Origin: Aspidapion aeneum
Taxonomy: Eukaryota; Arthropoda; Insecta; Coleoptera; Brentidae
DNA length: 64,000 nt
NCBI GenBank assembly: GCA_963576565.1
Contig: OY755046.1
Coordinates: forward strand, 73,769,719-73,833,718
Direction: 5' to 3'
Below, one piece after another: positions 32,512-44,453 of this stretch. Made by a program: the position numbers and the translations under genes. Below the pieces are notes generated by a model. It ran no database searches, had not been told where the DNA came from, and worked only from the letters and a program-made list of their open reading frames with translations. Numbering within the stretch: position 1 is the stretch's first letter; every line of letters starts with the position of its first letter.

Positions 32512-33826
32512 TCCCATTAAATATAAAAACATTTTAATAATGTCAAAATAATGTTTAATTTAATAACATAACGTTAGGTTGGATGTTAGTTCGAACGTCA
32601 TATTCATAGTGAAAAAGAAGCTTAATAACCCGTTTTCTGACGTTAGAAAAATAATCTTATGTTTTTATAACGTTTTTTTAAAGTTAAAAAAATATTGATT
32701 TTTAACAGTGGAAAAGAAATGTTTTTCTAACATTGAAAAATAAATGTTTTTTTAACAATGAAAAAATATGTTTTTTTCAAATATCTCTAAAGATAAAGTA
32801 ACATAAATAACGTAAATAAAATTCTTCTATTTTGGAAACGCAGGGCAGCAACAGTCTGTTGAGGTTTTCGTGAACTCGACACTCAGTAAAGGAAATTCGG
32901 ATCCGTAGCTTCTGAAAATAAAATTTAAAATTCTATGTAAACAATAATTTTGTAGTAAGTGCCTCGCTACGAGGCCAAACAATTCATGCTCAAGTGAATA
33001 CAAGGCAAACAATTTCAAGGCGCGTATTCACTTTAGCATGAATGCAAACGAAGCATTTGTTTGGTCCCACTGCGAGGCTTGCGATTTCTGCCTCAAATGA
33101 ATACGCGGCTTAAGGTCCGGCGGCTAATCGTCCGCGGTGAATTGTCGAATTCCCTGTCTGATTACCTATAACGTTAGGTATGCGATATTCCATACCAAAA
33201 CAATTTTTTCACTTTTGTTTACTGTGTAATTTTGTGATGCTTCATTTAAATCACTGCATACAAATTTGTTGTTCTTTAACTATACCATCTTTTCCACACA
33301 ACTGGTGTATATTCCTATCCAAATATGTATTCACTATCATTATTAATACCTATTTACCATGTTTGTTTCTACAAAAGCTAAATATTGTAACGAAAATTGC
33401 ACAAAGCGTATCTGACATCGACTCGTATGAACGCGCAGCGAAACGCAACTAAAAATGGCGATGGCCCGTTCTGATAGTGGAACTATGCGGCAGCGCCCTC
33501 TATAGTATAATTTTTTTTTAATGTTTAAAAAAAAACATTTATTAGCTTCATATATCTTAAATTCAACGTTAGAAATGAGATCTTGGAAAAACATTATAAA
33601 AATAACCATATATTGATGGTATTATTTTTAATGTTAATAAAAGTATTGTTTTTTTAAATATTGCATTCTTTTTGGTAATGTTTTTACATGAAATTTTCCT
33701 TAGGATTTTCTACATGTTTTTTTAATGTCAAAAGTTGACCTAATTTTAACACAAATTTGTGCTAGAAAAAAAAACAGTTTTTTTTAACATTTATTTAACG
33801 ATTTTTACGATTTTGTGCTTAGTGGG
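32512..33826. mobile_element. Insertion with CCCATTAA/CCCACTAA termini
   Basis: A repeat found intact at about 29895-29985 (gaatgaattttctt, gactgttacc, gtgggacagatttcttgtga) is split here, with its left part ending at 32511 and its right part starting at 33827. The inserted 1.3 kb ends in cccattaaat and, in complement, cccactaagc. TA may be the target duplication. Non-coding. Related ends to the CCCAA elements are possible but unproven. Confidence 0.5.
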
Positions 33827-33904
33827 TACCGCCTGGGACGGATATCTTGTGACAAGTTATTTTATTTGTTATTTAATTTTCTATGGGTAAAGTATCTATC
33901 TATT

Positions 33905-34045
33905 ATATCTATTTAGCCTTCTTCGATCCATCTTTGGAAATAGGCCTCCCCCAATATGTTCCACTCTTCCCTATCTGTCGCCGTGTTCATCCATCTAGCA
34001 CCCGCATGTTTCTTCAAATCGTCCGCCCATCTTCTGTTCTAATTT
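33905..34045 (-). pseudogene. Non-LTR retrotransposon fragment (C-terminus)
   Basis: Minus strand reads RRWADDLKKHAGARWMNTAT, then EEWNILGEAYFQRWIEEG and a stop. This is the common C-terminal 'RWADDI.K.AG..W...A..R..W..LGEAY.QQW' pattern of insect endonuclease-RT proteins. Confidence 0.75.
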
Positions 34046-34079
34046 TCTATTTTATTATAGTGTTAAAATACGTACTACA

Positions 34080-34860
34080 AACTTAATTGGTTTTTGAGAT
34101 TTAGAAAATGGTCTGATTTTTGTACACGTGCTTGAAAAACACTGTACCCTGTCCTCGTTGATAAAATTGGTAAAAAATAACATTTAATTACCTGTTTATT
34201 AATTTTCTTATCAAAGCAATTCAAAAGCATATACCTGTCATCTCTTATCTCAATAAAAATTTATAAACTATATTTTATTGAGTAATAAATACTTTGGATT
34301 TATTTTTTAAGAACATGTTTTTTTGCTCTAAGCCGGGATTAAATAAAGAATAAATGCATTTAAGAATGTACAGGGGGTATTTTAAGTTAAGATTAATTTT
34401 TATTGAAAGAGTGATAGAATGTAAAAATCAGCAGAAAATTATTTTTAGCAAAAAAAAAAATTCCTAAAAATTTTTTTTTTCTGTATGAACTTTTTTGTAT
34501 TTTTAATGAATCATTGTTAGGGCACTAAAAAGCTGTTTGTCTCACTGTATACACATTGGACTTTACTATTAAGGACTGTTAATAGATGCTAAATGGTTAA
34601 TGATTGTATGCAGTCAATTTTTTTTTTAAATTGGTTCTATTCAGTGTTCAGTACATTTCTGAAGTCTATTGAATTAACTTAGTTTTTTTTGTGTGCCTGT
34701 AGGACAAGAGGTAACTTTTTTTTAAATAAAAAAATATCGAGTTTTTAAATAGGAAACCCGTTTTTTCTTGGCCTTATTGGAACTCAGTTTGTTTTAAAAT
34801 TAAAAAAAAAGCTATATAGCTTAATCGAATAAAGCCGTAAATATCTTAGAATACTGTTGA
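34080..34860. other. Intergenic, no feature seen
   Basis: AT-rich, with no ORF or repeat edge that I can support. It lies between the two FABP genes. Confidence 0.4.
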
Positions 34861-34956
34861 ACTATATTAATTTTCGTAAGAATTGGTCTTGAATTTTGCA
34901 TAAATCAAATAAAACTGCTTTTCCGCACATGTTTAAAAAAGTACTTTGCAACACAT

Positions 34957-35965
34957 TTTTTTTTTATTTGTCAAACACACTGTGTTTATTGTATTACAAT
35001 CTAGTCGGTAAGACTAATTAGCAATTTTGTTTTAACTTAATTTACTAGAAAAGTCAGATTTAAACTTAGGGTTCACTCAACAGTTCTCCCCGCTTTGTTT
35101 AGTCTGTAACTCACAATTGTGTTGTGTTTATAGCATTATTTTGTTTTATGTGTAATTCACTTAGTTTACTAGCTCAAACGGCTTCACTCTTTTTAGTCTT
35201 CGAACTAGCATAGTATTGTATAGAAGCTGAATTGCTTCCACATTCACATGCCGATGGAGTCTATCTTCATGGCTTTTTGCGTACTTTATCTCTGCTACAG
35301 TTTCGATTTTTAGATCTCGATGAAGGTCACTATTTTGAACGTACCAAGGTGCATTCACAATGTTTCTTAATACTTTATTTTGAAATCTCTGTAAAACTAG
35401 AATGTTACTCTCTTTAGCACAACCCCATAGTTGAATACCATATGTCCATACTGGTTTCAGTATTTGTCTATAAAGCAGTAACTTATTAAGAATTGTTAAA
35501 TTGGACTTCCTTCCAATTAGCCAGTTCATTTTTCTATACCTTATCTCAAGTTCTACTTTTTTTTTCTTAACATGTGCTTTCCAGCGCAATTTGGCATCAA
35601 GTGTTATACCGAGATATTTTGCCTGATTTGAATATGGTACGGGAATGTTGTTAATTGTTATTTGTATGTGATTTATATTTTTGTTTGTAAAATCAACATG
35701 AATTGATTTGGTTTCATTTAATTTTATTCGCCACTTTGTGGTCGAACTGCGAACTTCGTTGACTGCATCCTGAAGTTTTTCTATGCATTTTTCAACAGAT
35801 TTTTCTACCGTCAATAAACCAGTATCATCTGCAAATGTTGCTAAGTGACAATTTTCTGGCTTTGGGATATCGCAAGTGAATAATAAGTATAGATAAGGGC
35901 CTAGTACGGTACCTTGTGGCACGCCTGCTTGAATTTCTCTTAAATTTGAGTATGAGTCTTCCTGT
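34957..35965 (-). mobile_element. Non-LTR retrotransposon (jockey-like), 5' truncated
   Basis: Reverse-oriented insertion with a poly(A) tail (seen as T run 34957-34965), an aataaa-type signal just before it, and a 12-bp target duplication tttgcaacacat (34945-34956 and 35966-35977). It interrupts the 'ccgcacatgt' repeat. Confidence 0.88.
35161..35965 (-). CDS. Jockey-like reverse transcriptase, C-terminal part
   Basis: Open without a stop over about 268 codons. It keeps the RT block GVPQGTVLGPYLYLLF, the catalytic FADDT (with upstream HLAT), NETKSIHVDF, KYLGITLDAKLRWKAHV, and the thumb motif LLYRQILKPVWTYGIQLWG typical of the jockey clade. The endonuclease and N-terminal RT are missing because of 5' truncation. 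Not functional alone, but its open frame indicates a young insertion. Confidence 0.85.
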
Positions 35966-36191
35966 TTTGCAACACATGTGCGGAAAAGTATGGTGACAGT
36001 TAACGTCACCGTACAATTTTCTAAACATGTGCGGAAAAGTACTTTTTCATACATTAGCGGAAAAATTTTATGTGAAATCCATCATTTTCATATGTGATCG
36101 TAGGAAAAAGATGTTTTCGGCGTTATATGAAAAAAAAAATTTTAATTAAAAACTAGCTATATTTTTTCTTGCCATCGTCGCGCGGGCTAAG

Positions 36192-36404
36192 CAGCGGCGT
36201 AGCGTGGGGGGGCGCGGGCGGTTCGTCGCCCTTGTGACTTATCGGGCGCCCCCTGACACATGATGACCTTTTTTTTTTGGTTGCAAGATTTGTGAGAGGC
36301 GCCTTTTTGACCTTTTTTTTGCCACAAGATTTTTCATCAGTTTTCAGAGGCGCCCTTTTTAGCTGTCGCCCCCCCCGCCCTTTCGAGCACGCTACGCCAA
36401 GGTA
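36192..36404. mobile_element. MITE with GGCGTAGCGTG termini
   Basis: Inverted ends ggcgtagcgtg and cacgctacgcc. The interior has matched blocks gggggcgc and cgccccccc. It splits the 3' end of an R element (gcgggcta left, aaggtaaaaatagg right). Confidence 0.6.
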
Positions 36405-36446
36405 AAAATAGGTATTTTTTGTTTTAGGATTAAAAATCTGTTAAAG

Positions 36447-36522
36447 ATGGTAGACGCAGTTTTGGGTAATAAATACAAGTTGGAGTCTAGCGAGAATTTT
36501 GACGAGTACATGAAAGCAGTGG
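36447..36522 (+). CDS. FABP alternative first exon A
   Basis: MVDAVLGNKYKLESSENFDE then YMKAV and one base before GTAAGT. An acceptor-like ttttgttttag lies 20 bases before the ATG, so a further 5'-UTR exon is likely upstream. It may instead be the relic of a lost duplicate gene. Confidence 0.7.
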
Positions 36523-39500
36523 GTAAGTTCAATTCAACTTAGTATCAGCAGCGGACAGATGGCTCTGTCGTGTCATCATTGGAACTACTTGAATATACGG
36601 CAGAGTCGCTGCTGTTATTAGGTTTGCTGGGTAGCATATCTAAAGGTTGTGTATTAATTGGTAAGTTTTAAAAACGCAAAACTGTGGTTAAGGCTCCAAA
36701 ACGGATTTTTAGAATTTTTGAACTAAAAAAAAGTTTTATGTTAGGGAGGGGGAGGGGAGCTGCCCGGGCCCCTCTGGCTCCCCCCTGGATCCGCCGCTGA
36801 TTAGGTAAGCCTTGTTAACGTTATTTTTTATGAATCATTTCAGTATAAAAACGCCAAAACATGGGAATTCCGTTGGACGAAACCACCATGTATACTTTAT
36901 GTTTCGCCGATGATCAGATAGTAGTGGCTCAGGATTATGACGACCACGAATATATGACATGAAAACTAATAGAAGAATACAATAAGTGGGGACTAGAGGT
37001 TAATCTCAATAAGGCAGAGTATATGTGTATCGGTGGAATGAAACAGGATCTAATCTTAAATACCGGGCAGCGAATTCAGTCCTGTGATGAGTATAAATAC
37101 TTAGGTCTAAAAATTACAGCTGACGGAACACTAGACAAACCTATAAAAGATCGAAACGTACAAGGAAGAAAAGCAATAACTTTATTAAATGGAATAATTT
37201 GGGACCAAAGTATATCAAAACATAACAAAAAGCTTATATATAACACCATTGTAAAAAGTATTATTACATACGGCTCAGAAGTATGGCCAATCAAGGATAG
37301 AACAGAAAAAATGCTTTCCGCTACGGAGATGGACTATTGGAGATAAACAGCAGGGAAATCAAAAAGAGAAAGAGTTACAAATCAAAGAATAAGAGAAATT
37401 ATGACAGTGGTGAACGTACTTTAGGGAATGAGATGATATTATAAGAACAAAACAACTGGTGTGGTACGGACATGTACAAAGAATGAATGATGAAAGACTA
37501 CCTAAACAAATACTACAATGGAAACCAACTGGCCGAAGAAAACGAGGACGGCCAAGGAGAAGCTGGAGAGAAGGAATAGACAGTGAAATAAGAATAAGAG
37601 GCCTAGATGCTGAATTATGGGCAAACAGAAACGAGTGGAGATTGGGTATCAGAAGACGTAGAACGTTGTGAAACCGATAAATATATAATATATATGAATC
37701 GTTTCAGAAAGACAAACAAATACCTATCTATCTATCCAATAAACTTGAGATAAGCAAAAAATTTTAAAAAAATAGTCTAATAAAATCGCATGAGGTTTCA
37801 AAGTCTTAAGTAGAGTTCAAAGTATGAAAAAAGAACATTTTTCTATCGAATTGAAATCAGGGTTTTTGTGCTTTATCATATTTTTCCTTTTGAATCAATA
37901 CTCATAATGCAGTAAACAGTGTTGTCACATTATCCTCTAAATCTTTGGTGTTAAAGAAAATTTAGATTTGGGGCCCCAGATAATTCAAAATAACAATTTA
38001 ATAAAATTCAAGTATTTAGAACTTTCATTTTATGAGGTGGAAGAGAATTAGGGTTGGCGGAACTTCTTTTTGAGTGCACGAATTTTCGCAAAAACTATTT
38101 TGGAAAAAACCAAAAAATATTTTTTTTTCAAATTACATTTTTCCGAAAAGCAGCATTTTTTTTAATTAATAAAACATACGTTTAAAACTATTTTTTTCAA
38201 AATTCAATATTTTCGATTCTTTTTCAAAAATAAATTTTTTCGAAAAAAGAAAAACGTTTTTGAAAAAAGTAAAATGGATGAATTCTTGCTGGATCTGATA
38301 CCTTCCTAGCCCATTAGCACACTCCAAGTGAACTCCACGCTATATCAGCCTTAAAAACAGTTTTCGTAAATATCTCCGAAACCGAAGCTCCCATGAAATT
38401 TTAACAAAAGGTGATCCGTGCTTTGAAGTGTGCTAATAGGCTAGCTACAAAGCTATCAGATCCGTTATGAATCAATTTTTTTTTTTAAACAAACTTTTGA
38501 AAAAAATTTTCTTAAAAAAAGTTGTGTGTGCTTAAGGCCACACGGCAGAAGCTTATAAACTTTAACAAGGCAAAATTAATAATACTGGCCTTCATCAACA
38601 TCATCATATCGCTCGCTGAATGTTCCTCTCACAGTTAGTCGACTCGAGCCGACTTCACCCGAATGAGCGTTACATAGCCAAGCCTGACGGCTTAGTTCCA
38701 TTCACATTGGCGTAGCTAGCCTTGCTTTTCAGGGGGGGGGCGTGGCCCCGGTCTATCTTGAACAAAAAGCAAACATAGGTTTTAAAGAGTCGTGCAAAGT
38801 GTGCAATGAATAAAAAAAATACGCGCATTAAATGTTCTAATATTTTAATATAACAAATTTAATAATACATTTACCAACTTATTTATATGTATACACAGGA
38901 AGTATGTGATTCAGCAATTCTACAAAGAAAGTTTTCTACGTCGCTGACTGAAAGCGTCTACCACACTGTCTAAGTCGACCTCAACATCTTTTTCTATGAA
39001 TAACAATGACAAACCTGAGTGTCTCTCTTGAGTCATAGTTGTTCTAAGCCAATTAAAAGCTCTCCTCATGGCAGAGAAAGACCTCTCGCAAGTTGCACTT
39101 GAAATTGGAAGAATACTCGCAACTTTAAAAAGATGGTAGAGGTTTGGATAGGTGTTTTCTGCTATATGTTGTTTGATAGAATCATGACCAACAGTTTGAT
39201 TTAACCGAAAAATACAATTCTTTAAAACGGTCATTTCTGCTCTTAGAGTAGAAGTATTAATATTAAAAATTTCCCGGTATTGCTCGACGAATTTATTCCA
39301 TTTAACGACGTGGGAAAACTTAATATGAAAATGGTTATGAAATTGTCACCAAAATCGGAAAATTTTCATAAGACACTAAACGCTAACCTCAAAAAAACTA
39401 AAAAGATAATTATATTTATTTTAGAAAAACAGTTTAAAAAGGTCTTTTATAACCTTACGACATCTACAACCCGATTTCGGAAACAGAGGGGCAAAGCTCG

Positions 39501-42500
39501 CTATCTTTATTAAATGCGAAATTTAACTTACACTTCTATAATATTTTACAAGATGTCGCCAATATGTATGAAATATTCAATATGCATAATTATGTTTAAA
39601 TTTAAAAAATTTTTTCGGGAAATTGCATAAGTGCAGAAAAGTTACCGATAATTTAAAGAGAAAAAGCCTAATTCCGCAAGACAAGGGCTTTTTCCTGAAA
39701 TGTAAACACTATCTGAATGATTTTAAATTTTAATGCACCTATTTTATTTGAATATTTCCCGAATAATAATAGAAAAGTATGAATTTTCAGCGTCATGTTC
39801 TTTTACTAGTAGTCGGCAGGGGAGGCCTAAAATATCTTAGGGGGGGCCTGAGGGACTTCAGGAGGGGGCAGGCCCCTCCTGGCCCCCCCCTAGCTACGCC
39901 AATGATTCACTACCCACAAAAACTGCTAAACGCGCCTTAAGAAGTTTACACTTCAAAAAACATTGAAAAAAAATAAAAAATCTCTGAATTTTTTTTTTTA
40001 ATTTGCATTTTTGATAAAATGTGTTCCAAAAAAATATTTTCGAAAAAATTTTTAAAAGTTGTTTTTTTTTGGCGTAATTCGAAAAAAAAATTGAAAAGAT
40101 GTGGCAACGCTGTCAAACTCTTGCAAAGTCTGCTGTGTGTTCGTACGTGGACTTTTGAACCTGACCTGCATGTTTTTTACCACATATACCGGCTTTTCTT
40201 TCTCAGTGTGTGAATTTTTTTCGGGTGTAGCAGTAGTAGAGATTTTGTAGTTAAATTTTTTAAATTTTTTACGAACAATTAACAAAAATGGGTTTGGAAG
40301 AATTTTTCGAAAAAAAATACAAACTTGCTACTAGCGATAAATTTGATGAATACATGAAAGCTATGGGTACGTAAAAAAATTTTTATTAAACATTATTACA
40401 ACCCATATGCACCAAAAAAAATTTTTTTGAATTTGCAAAAAAAAATTTTTCTTTTTTAAATAAAATATTTTTGTTTTTTTAGGAGTTGGTCTAGTGACTA
40501 GAAAAGTGGGAAATGCAGTATCACCCGTCGTTGACCTCAAAAAAGAAGGAGATGAATATCTTTTGTCATCAAGCTCTACTTTCAAAAATGTCATTACCAA
40601 ATTTAAACCTGGAGAGGAGTTTGATACGGAGACCCCAGATGGCAGAAAGGTTAGTATTTTGTGTTCAGGCTTTGTTATAATTTGCTGTAATTAACTAACC
40701 TTTAAAATTTAAATTATGTTATTTTAATTGAATTAATGCATTTTTTGACCTTTAAACTAAAATAATCTAAGGCTTTTAATAACGTTTGCAATTATTTTTA
40801 AATTTTAAAAATAGGCTCAATTAATTTTTGCCTTCCTACCCCGCGCAACAATGTCTAGAAAAGGTATTGTTTTTGGCACAAGTCCAAAAATGTGTGTGGA
40901 AGGCCAAAAAAACCGGACAATCTTTTTTTCATTATAACTTTTGAAGTATACAATCGATTTTAATGAGGCAAACTGCGCTTGATATAGATTTAATTAGAGT
41001 TTTGACTAGATATATTTTTTTGTCCGCCATCTCAAAATCCAAGATGGCGGACGAAATTAAAATGTACCTTTCAAAGATGCTCGTTTATTCTTGTGTTGCG
41101 AACATGTTTTAATTATTTTTTTAAATTAGTGAAAAAGCTACATTCTTGCCACGCACAACAAGATACAAATCAGCAAAATCGGTGCAGTGGTTCTAAAAAA
41201 AAATATTTTTGTTTCAACTATTGTTTTGCATATTATATGATTGCTTTATTGCCAATCATGTCTGCATTTATTTCCGTATAAATTCATGACTACTAAGCCG
41301 ATTTTAATGAAATACAAAACATCCCGGTGAGAATTGATTGCTTTTTAAAGATTATGATCAAAATTTATCGCCATCTTAAAATTTAAGATGGTGGGCAGAA
41401 TCATACTTGATTCTACAAAGTGGCGTGTTTTTTCTTATTTTCCGAAAAAGTTTTAGTTTTTTTTTTTAATTTATAGAAAATCACTACTTTTCCCTCACAC
41501 AACGACGTACAAATCAGTAAAATCGGTGTGGTGGTTCTCAACAAATCTACTTTTGTTTCAACCACTGTTTTACAGATTCTACGATTGCATTGCCAAGCCT
41601 GTCTGCATTCATTTCCTTATAAATTCGTTATTACTAAACCGATCTTAGTGAACTAAAAGAAATCGTGATGGAAATTGATTGCTCATTAAAGACTGTTATC
41701 GAAATTTTCCGCCATCTTGGAATTCAAGATGTCGGACAGAATCATACTTGATTCTTCAAAATGGCATGTTTATTCTTATTTTGCGAAAATTTTTTAGTTT
41801 TTTTTTATTTATAGAAAAACACTAGTTTTTATCATATAAAGAGGTACAAAGTAATAAAATCGGTATCGGTAAATTCATTATTACTGAACCGACTTTAGTA
41901 AAATAAAAAACATCACGGTGCAAACTTTAAAGATCAACCAGATTTACGCCATGATGTTTTTGATTTGTCGGCTCAGTAACCCAACTAACATTTATAGTAG
42001 CGGCTACATGTTCTAAAGGCTTTGCTACTTTCTTATAGTAGAAATGTGGTGATCCCAACCAAAATTTGTTACTTTTTAGTTCTAACTACTATTTAGTATC
42101 AGGAAATAGTAGATGTTTCGTAAAAACGACCCTCTAAACTACTTCATAGGATTGTTTCTTGATAGTCGATTCTGATAGTCTTCTCTACCACAATAGGACG
42201 TTGCTAAAGTTTTACTTTCTTTTTAGTCGTTATTTCGTAGTCGCCCTGACTTTTATATCCTACTTAATTACCACTAGAAAGTTAAGCTTCATTGGAGTCC
42301 CAAACAAGTGTATCCGACAACTACATTATAACTTTAATTTTTACCACAAAAGTTTGTGTCATCATAGTAACATCTGATGTAACAATGTAGACAAAATAAC
42401 TTTTTGGATCAACTTTAAAGCCGCAACTACTTTCAAGTAACCTTTTCGACTATCAGGGAATATAGTTTGGGACGCCATGTTTTTATGTAAGAAAGAAAAT

Positions 42501-44453
42501 TTAATATTTTTGTTCTCGTTTTATGAGCTCATATTAAAGAGCCATACTATTTTATAAACAAATTAGTTGAAGCTTACCAAAAATGCTCTTCTTAAGCACC
42601 ATTTGTTGGAGTTAACTGTCGATTATGAAAACATAACCTCCAAAATCACAACACAAAAATTCCATCAGCTACCAGAAAACGGCTCAATTTTACGGGCGCA
42701 CCGGTTTTTTGCAATATATATAATGCATGTTATACAAAAAACTTTGCGTCGCACTCGAATTTTGATCCTCTGCTCATAAATTCTCACACTTTTGGATAAC
42801 ATAGTTCATATTATAACCATAACCAAACAAAAAAACTAAGCGAGTCTGTTTACTGTTGTGTCCACCATATTGTGTTACAATTCTACCAAAAAGAAACGAT
42901 TATATTATTTGCAACTACATCGCAACTTTTATGCCATTACGGAAAAAAAAACAGCCTCTACGACGTAGTAGATACCTGGCTACGACGTAGTAGTGTAGTT
43001 GTTATTACAGTGACTTTAAACACTTGGCCTAGTAGTTACAACCAGAAATTGGTTCCCCACTTAGGGAATTATAACGTCGCTGTATGGTATACTGAGACGT
43101 AGCGGGAGTACGTTGCGGTTACTTTTAAGAAATTCTTTCTAGTTGGCGTTTCGTCGTTACAACTTTAAATGTTTGTTGGGAATAATAAATTTATAAAGAA
43201 CTGAATGCCGACAGGATTGGCAATGCAATCGTATAATTTGTAAAACAATGGTTAAAACATAATCAGATTTTGTGAGAACCAGTTAAGTTATTTTATTACT
43301 TTGTATGTACCTGGTTAAGCCGGAGAAAAGTAGTGCTTTTCTAAAGATTAAAAAAAACAAATCATTTTCAGAAAATAAGAATAAACACGTTATTTTGAAG
43401 AATCAAGTATGATTCTGTCCACCATTCAAAATTTTAAGATGGTGATAAATTTTAATCATTATCTTTAAAAAGCAATCAATTCTCACCAGGATGTTTTTAT
43501 TTCATCAAAATCGGCTCACTAGTAATGGATTTATAAGGAAATAAGTGCAGACATGATTGGCAAGCCAATCGTATAATGTTCAAAACAATGGTTGAAACAA
43601 AAATATTTTTTTTTAGAACCATCGGACCGATTTTGCTGATTCGTACCTTGTTGTGCGTGGCAAGAATGCATCTTTTTTACTAAATTAAATAAATAATTAA
43701 AACATGTTCACAACACAAGAATAAAAGAGCATATTGGAAGAGTAAAATTTAATTTCGTCCACCATCTTGAATTTTCCGATGACAGACAAAAAATATATTT
43801 GGTCAAAGCTCTGATTAATTCTCTGTCAAGTGCAGTTTATCCCATTAAAATCGATGGTATAGTTCAAAAGTTATAACGAAAATAAAATTGTCCGGTTTTT
43901 TTTGGCCCACCCGATATTTTGACAAGATGAGAAGAAGAACCGAACCGAACCGAACCGAACCGAACCAGCTCCTAAACCGCTGAACCGATTTTCATGAAAT
44001 TTTCAGATAAAATAGTATCCTATACTGTAAAGAGCTGATTAGATTTTGGGCAAAATCCATTAATGCTAATGACAGTTTTTTGACAGTTTAAAAATTGAAA
44101 ATATACTAACTTCCTAAAGGAGTATCACATCATTATGCGGTTTTCGGAATATAGTAGGACACGTGTTTCACAATAACTGATGTTATAACCAAAAACTTTG
44201 TAGGAACTTTCGTTTCTGAGATATTTACAAAAAACTGTTTTCAAGGCTGTTTAAGTGTGCTAATAGTCATGGTTCCCTTTATTTTTAGGTAAAATCTACC
44301 ATAACTGTTGATGGAAATACTTTAAAAGAGGTTCAAAAAGCTGCCGACGGAAAAGAAACTACAATTGACAGAACGTTCACAAATGATGAATGTAAAATGA
44401 TTCTTAAAGTTGGGGACATTACCTGCACACGAATCTACAAGCTTCAAGGTTAA
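36447..44453 (+). CDS. Fatty-acid-binding protein with alternative first exons
   Basis: Shared exons 40483-40649 and 44289-44453 are preceded by either of two first coding exons, 36447-36522 or 40288-40366, both ending in phase 1 at a GG|GT donor. The downstream form is 136 residues, the usual FABP length. Conserved parts are YKL..S..FDEYMKA, VGLVTRKVGNAVSPVVDL, KNVITKFKPGEEFDTETPDG and a C-terminal DITCTRIYKLQG. Arg and Tyr of the last motif bind the fatty-acid carboxylate in this family. Cytosolic lipid carrier. The long intron 40650-44288 holds nested transposons. The exon pattern (MG|V and RK|V) is the ancestral FABP pattern. Confidence 0.9.
36545..36800. mobile_element. Possible MITE with CAGCAGCGGA termini
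   Basis: Ends tcagcagcgga and (complement) tcagcggcggatcc form an imperfect inverted repeat, with a G/C-rich block near the right end. Target duplication is not clear. Confidence 0.35.
36852..37690 (+). pseudogene. Non-LTR retrotransposon fragment (RT and C-terminus)
   Basis: Plus-strand RT pieces separated by stops: MYTLCFADDQIVVAQDYDD (catalytic FADD), YNKWGLEVNLNKAEYMCIG, YKYLGLKITADGTLDKPI, SIITYGSEVWPIKDRTEK, and QLVWYGHVQRMNDERLPK with the basic RKRGRPRRSW tail. Related to the fragments at both ends of the window but from a different copy lineage. Located in the first intron of the FABP gene (isoform A). Confidence 0.8.
37740..38284. other. Intron, no feature seen
   Basis: AT-rich low-complexity sequence. 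Confidence 0.4.
38285..38470. mobile_element. Dispersed element R, copy 6 (internally deleted)
   Basis: Both ends are present (ggatctgataccttcctagc and gctatcagatccg), but the middle is lost. The remainder is a near palindrome of 185 bp. Confidence 0.55.
38705..39904 (-). mobile_element. hAT element remnant, 1.2 kb
   Basis: Inverted ends cattggcgtagctag and ctagctacgccaatg, with attca on both flanks. G-rich and C-rich blocks lie just inside. It carries one transposase fragment on the minus strand. Confidence 0.75.
38920..39234 (-). pseudogene. hAT transposase C-terminal dimerisation domain fragment
   Basis: 104 codons. It includes YPNLYHLFKVASILPISSAT and CERSFSAMRRAFNWLRTTM, the hATC dimerisation signature (ER.FS..R...N.LR..M), then LSLLFIEKDVEVDLDSVVDA. 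The catalytic region is gone. Resembles the ZMYM1-like hAT branch. Confidence 0.85.
40288..40366 (+). CDS. FABP alternative first exon B
   Basis: ATG at 40288 in context aacaaaaATGG. MGLEEFFEKKYKLATSDKFD then EYMKAM, plus one base before GTACGT. This is the exon closest to the shared exons. Confidence 0.85.
40483..40649 (+). CDS. FABP shared exon 2
   Basis: Starts GVGLVTRKVGNAVSPVVDL and ends DTETPDGRK. Acceptor tttttttag, donor GTTAGT. Confidence 0.92.
40890..43930. mobile_element. Large inverted-repeat element with internal tandem units
   Basis: Arms 40890-41975 and (inverted) 43185-43930 match over most of their length. Each arm starts with ggccaaaaaaaccggacaat and contains ~345-bp tandem units with aatcagcaaaatcggt, 'caagatggcgga' and ttcttgtgttgcgaacatg. 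The centre is occupied by the 1201-bp CCCAAC element. Non-coding. Intron of the FABP gene. Confidence 0.65.
41980..43180 (+). mobile_element. 1201-bp DNA element with CCCAAC termini, copy 2
   Basis: Exactly the length of the copy at 10929-12129, in the opposite orientation, and nearly identical to it. Flanked by AA on both sides (41978-41979, 43181-43182). Contains tacgacgtagtag palindromic motifs and conserved short ORFs (for example 42159-42377) that match no family I recognise. Confidence 0.75.
43937..43966. repeat. (GAACC)n microsatellite
   Basis: About five units of gaacc at the start of an R element (copy 7). Similar imperfect ccgaacc / cctaacc runs occur at 60390-60660. Confidence 0.8.
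43967..44285 (-). mobile_element. Dispersed element R, copy 7 (truncated)
   Basis: Reverse orientation from ctcctaaaccgctgaaccg to agtgtgctaatag. It ends just before the FABP exon 3 acceptor. Confidence 0.55.
44289..44453 (+). CDS. FABP shared exon 3
   Basis: VKSTITVDGNTLKEVQKAAD through KVGDITCTRIYKLQG and TAA at 44451-44453. Confidence 0.92.
   Translation, partial: VKSTITVDGNTLKEVQKAADGKETTIDRTFTNDECKMILKVGDITCTRIYKLQG

Noticed and set aside
42159..42377. 72-codon ORF conserved in both 1201-bp elements as a possible transposase
   Set aside because: Conservation simply follows the near identity of the two copies. The ORF is too short and has no DDE-type motif.
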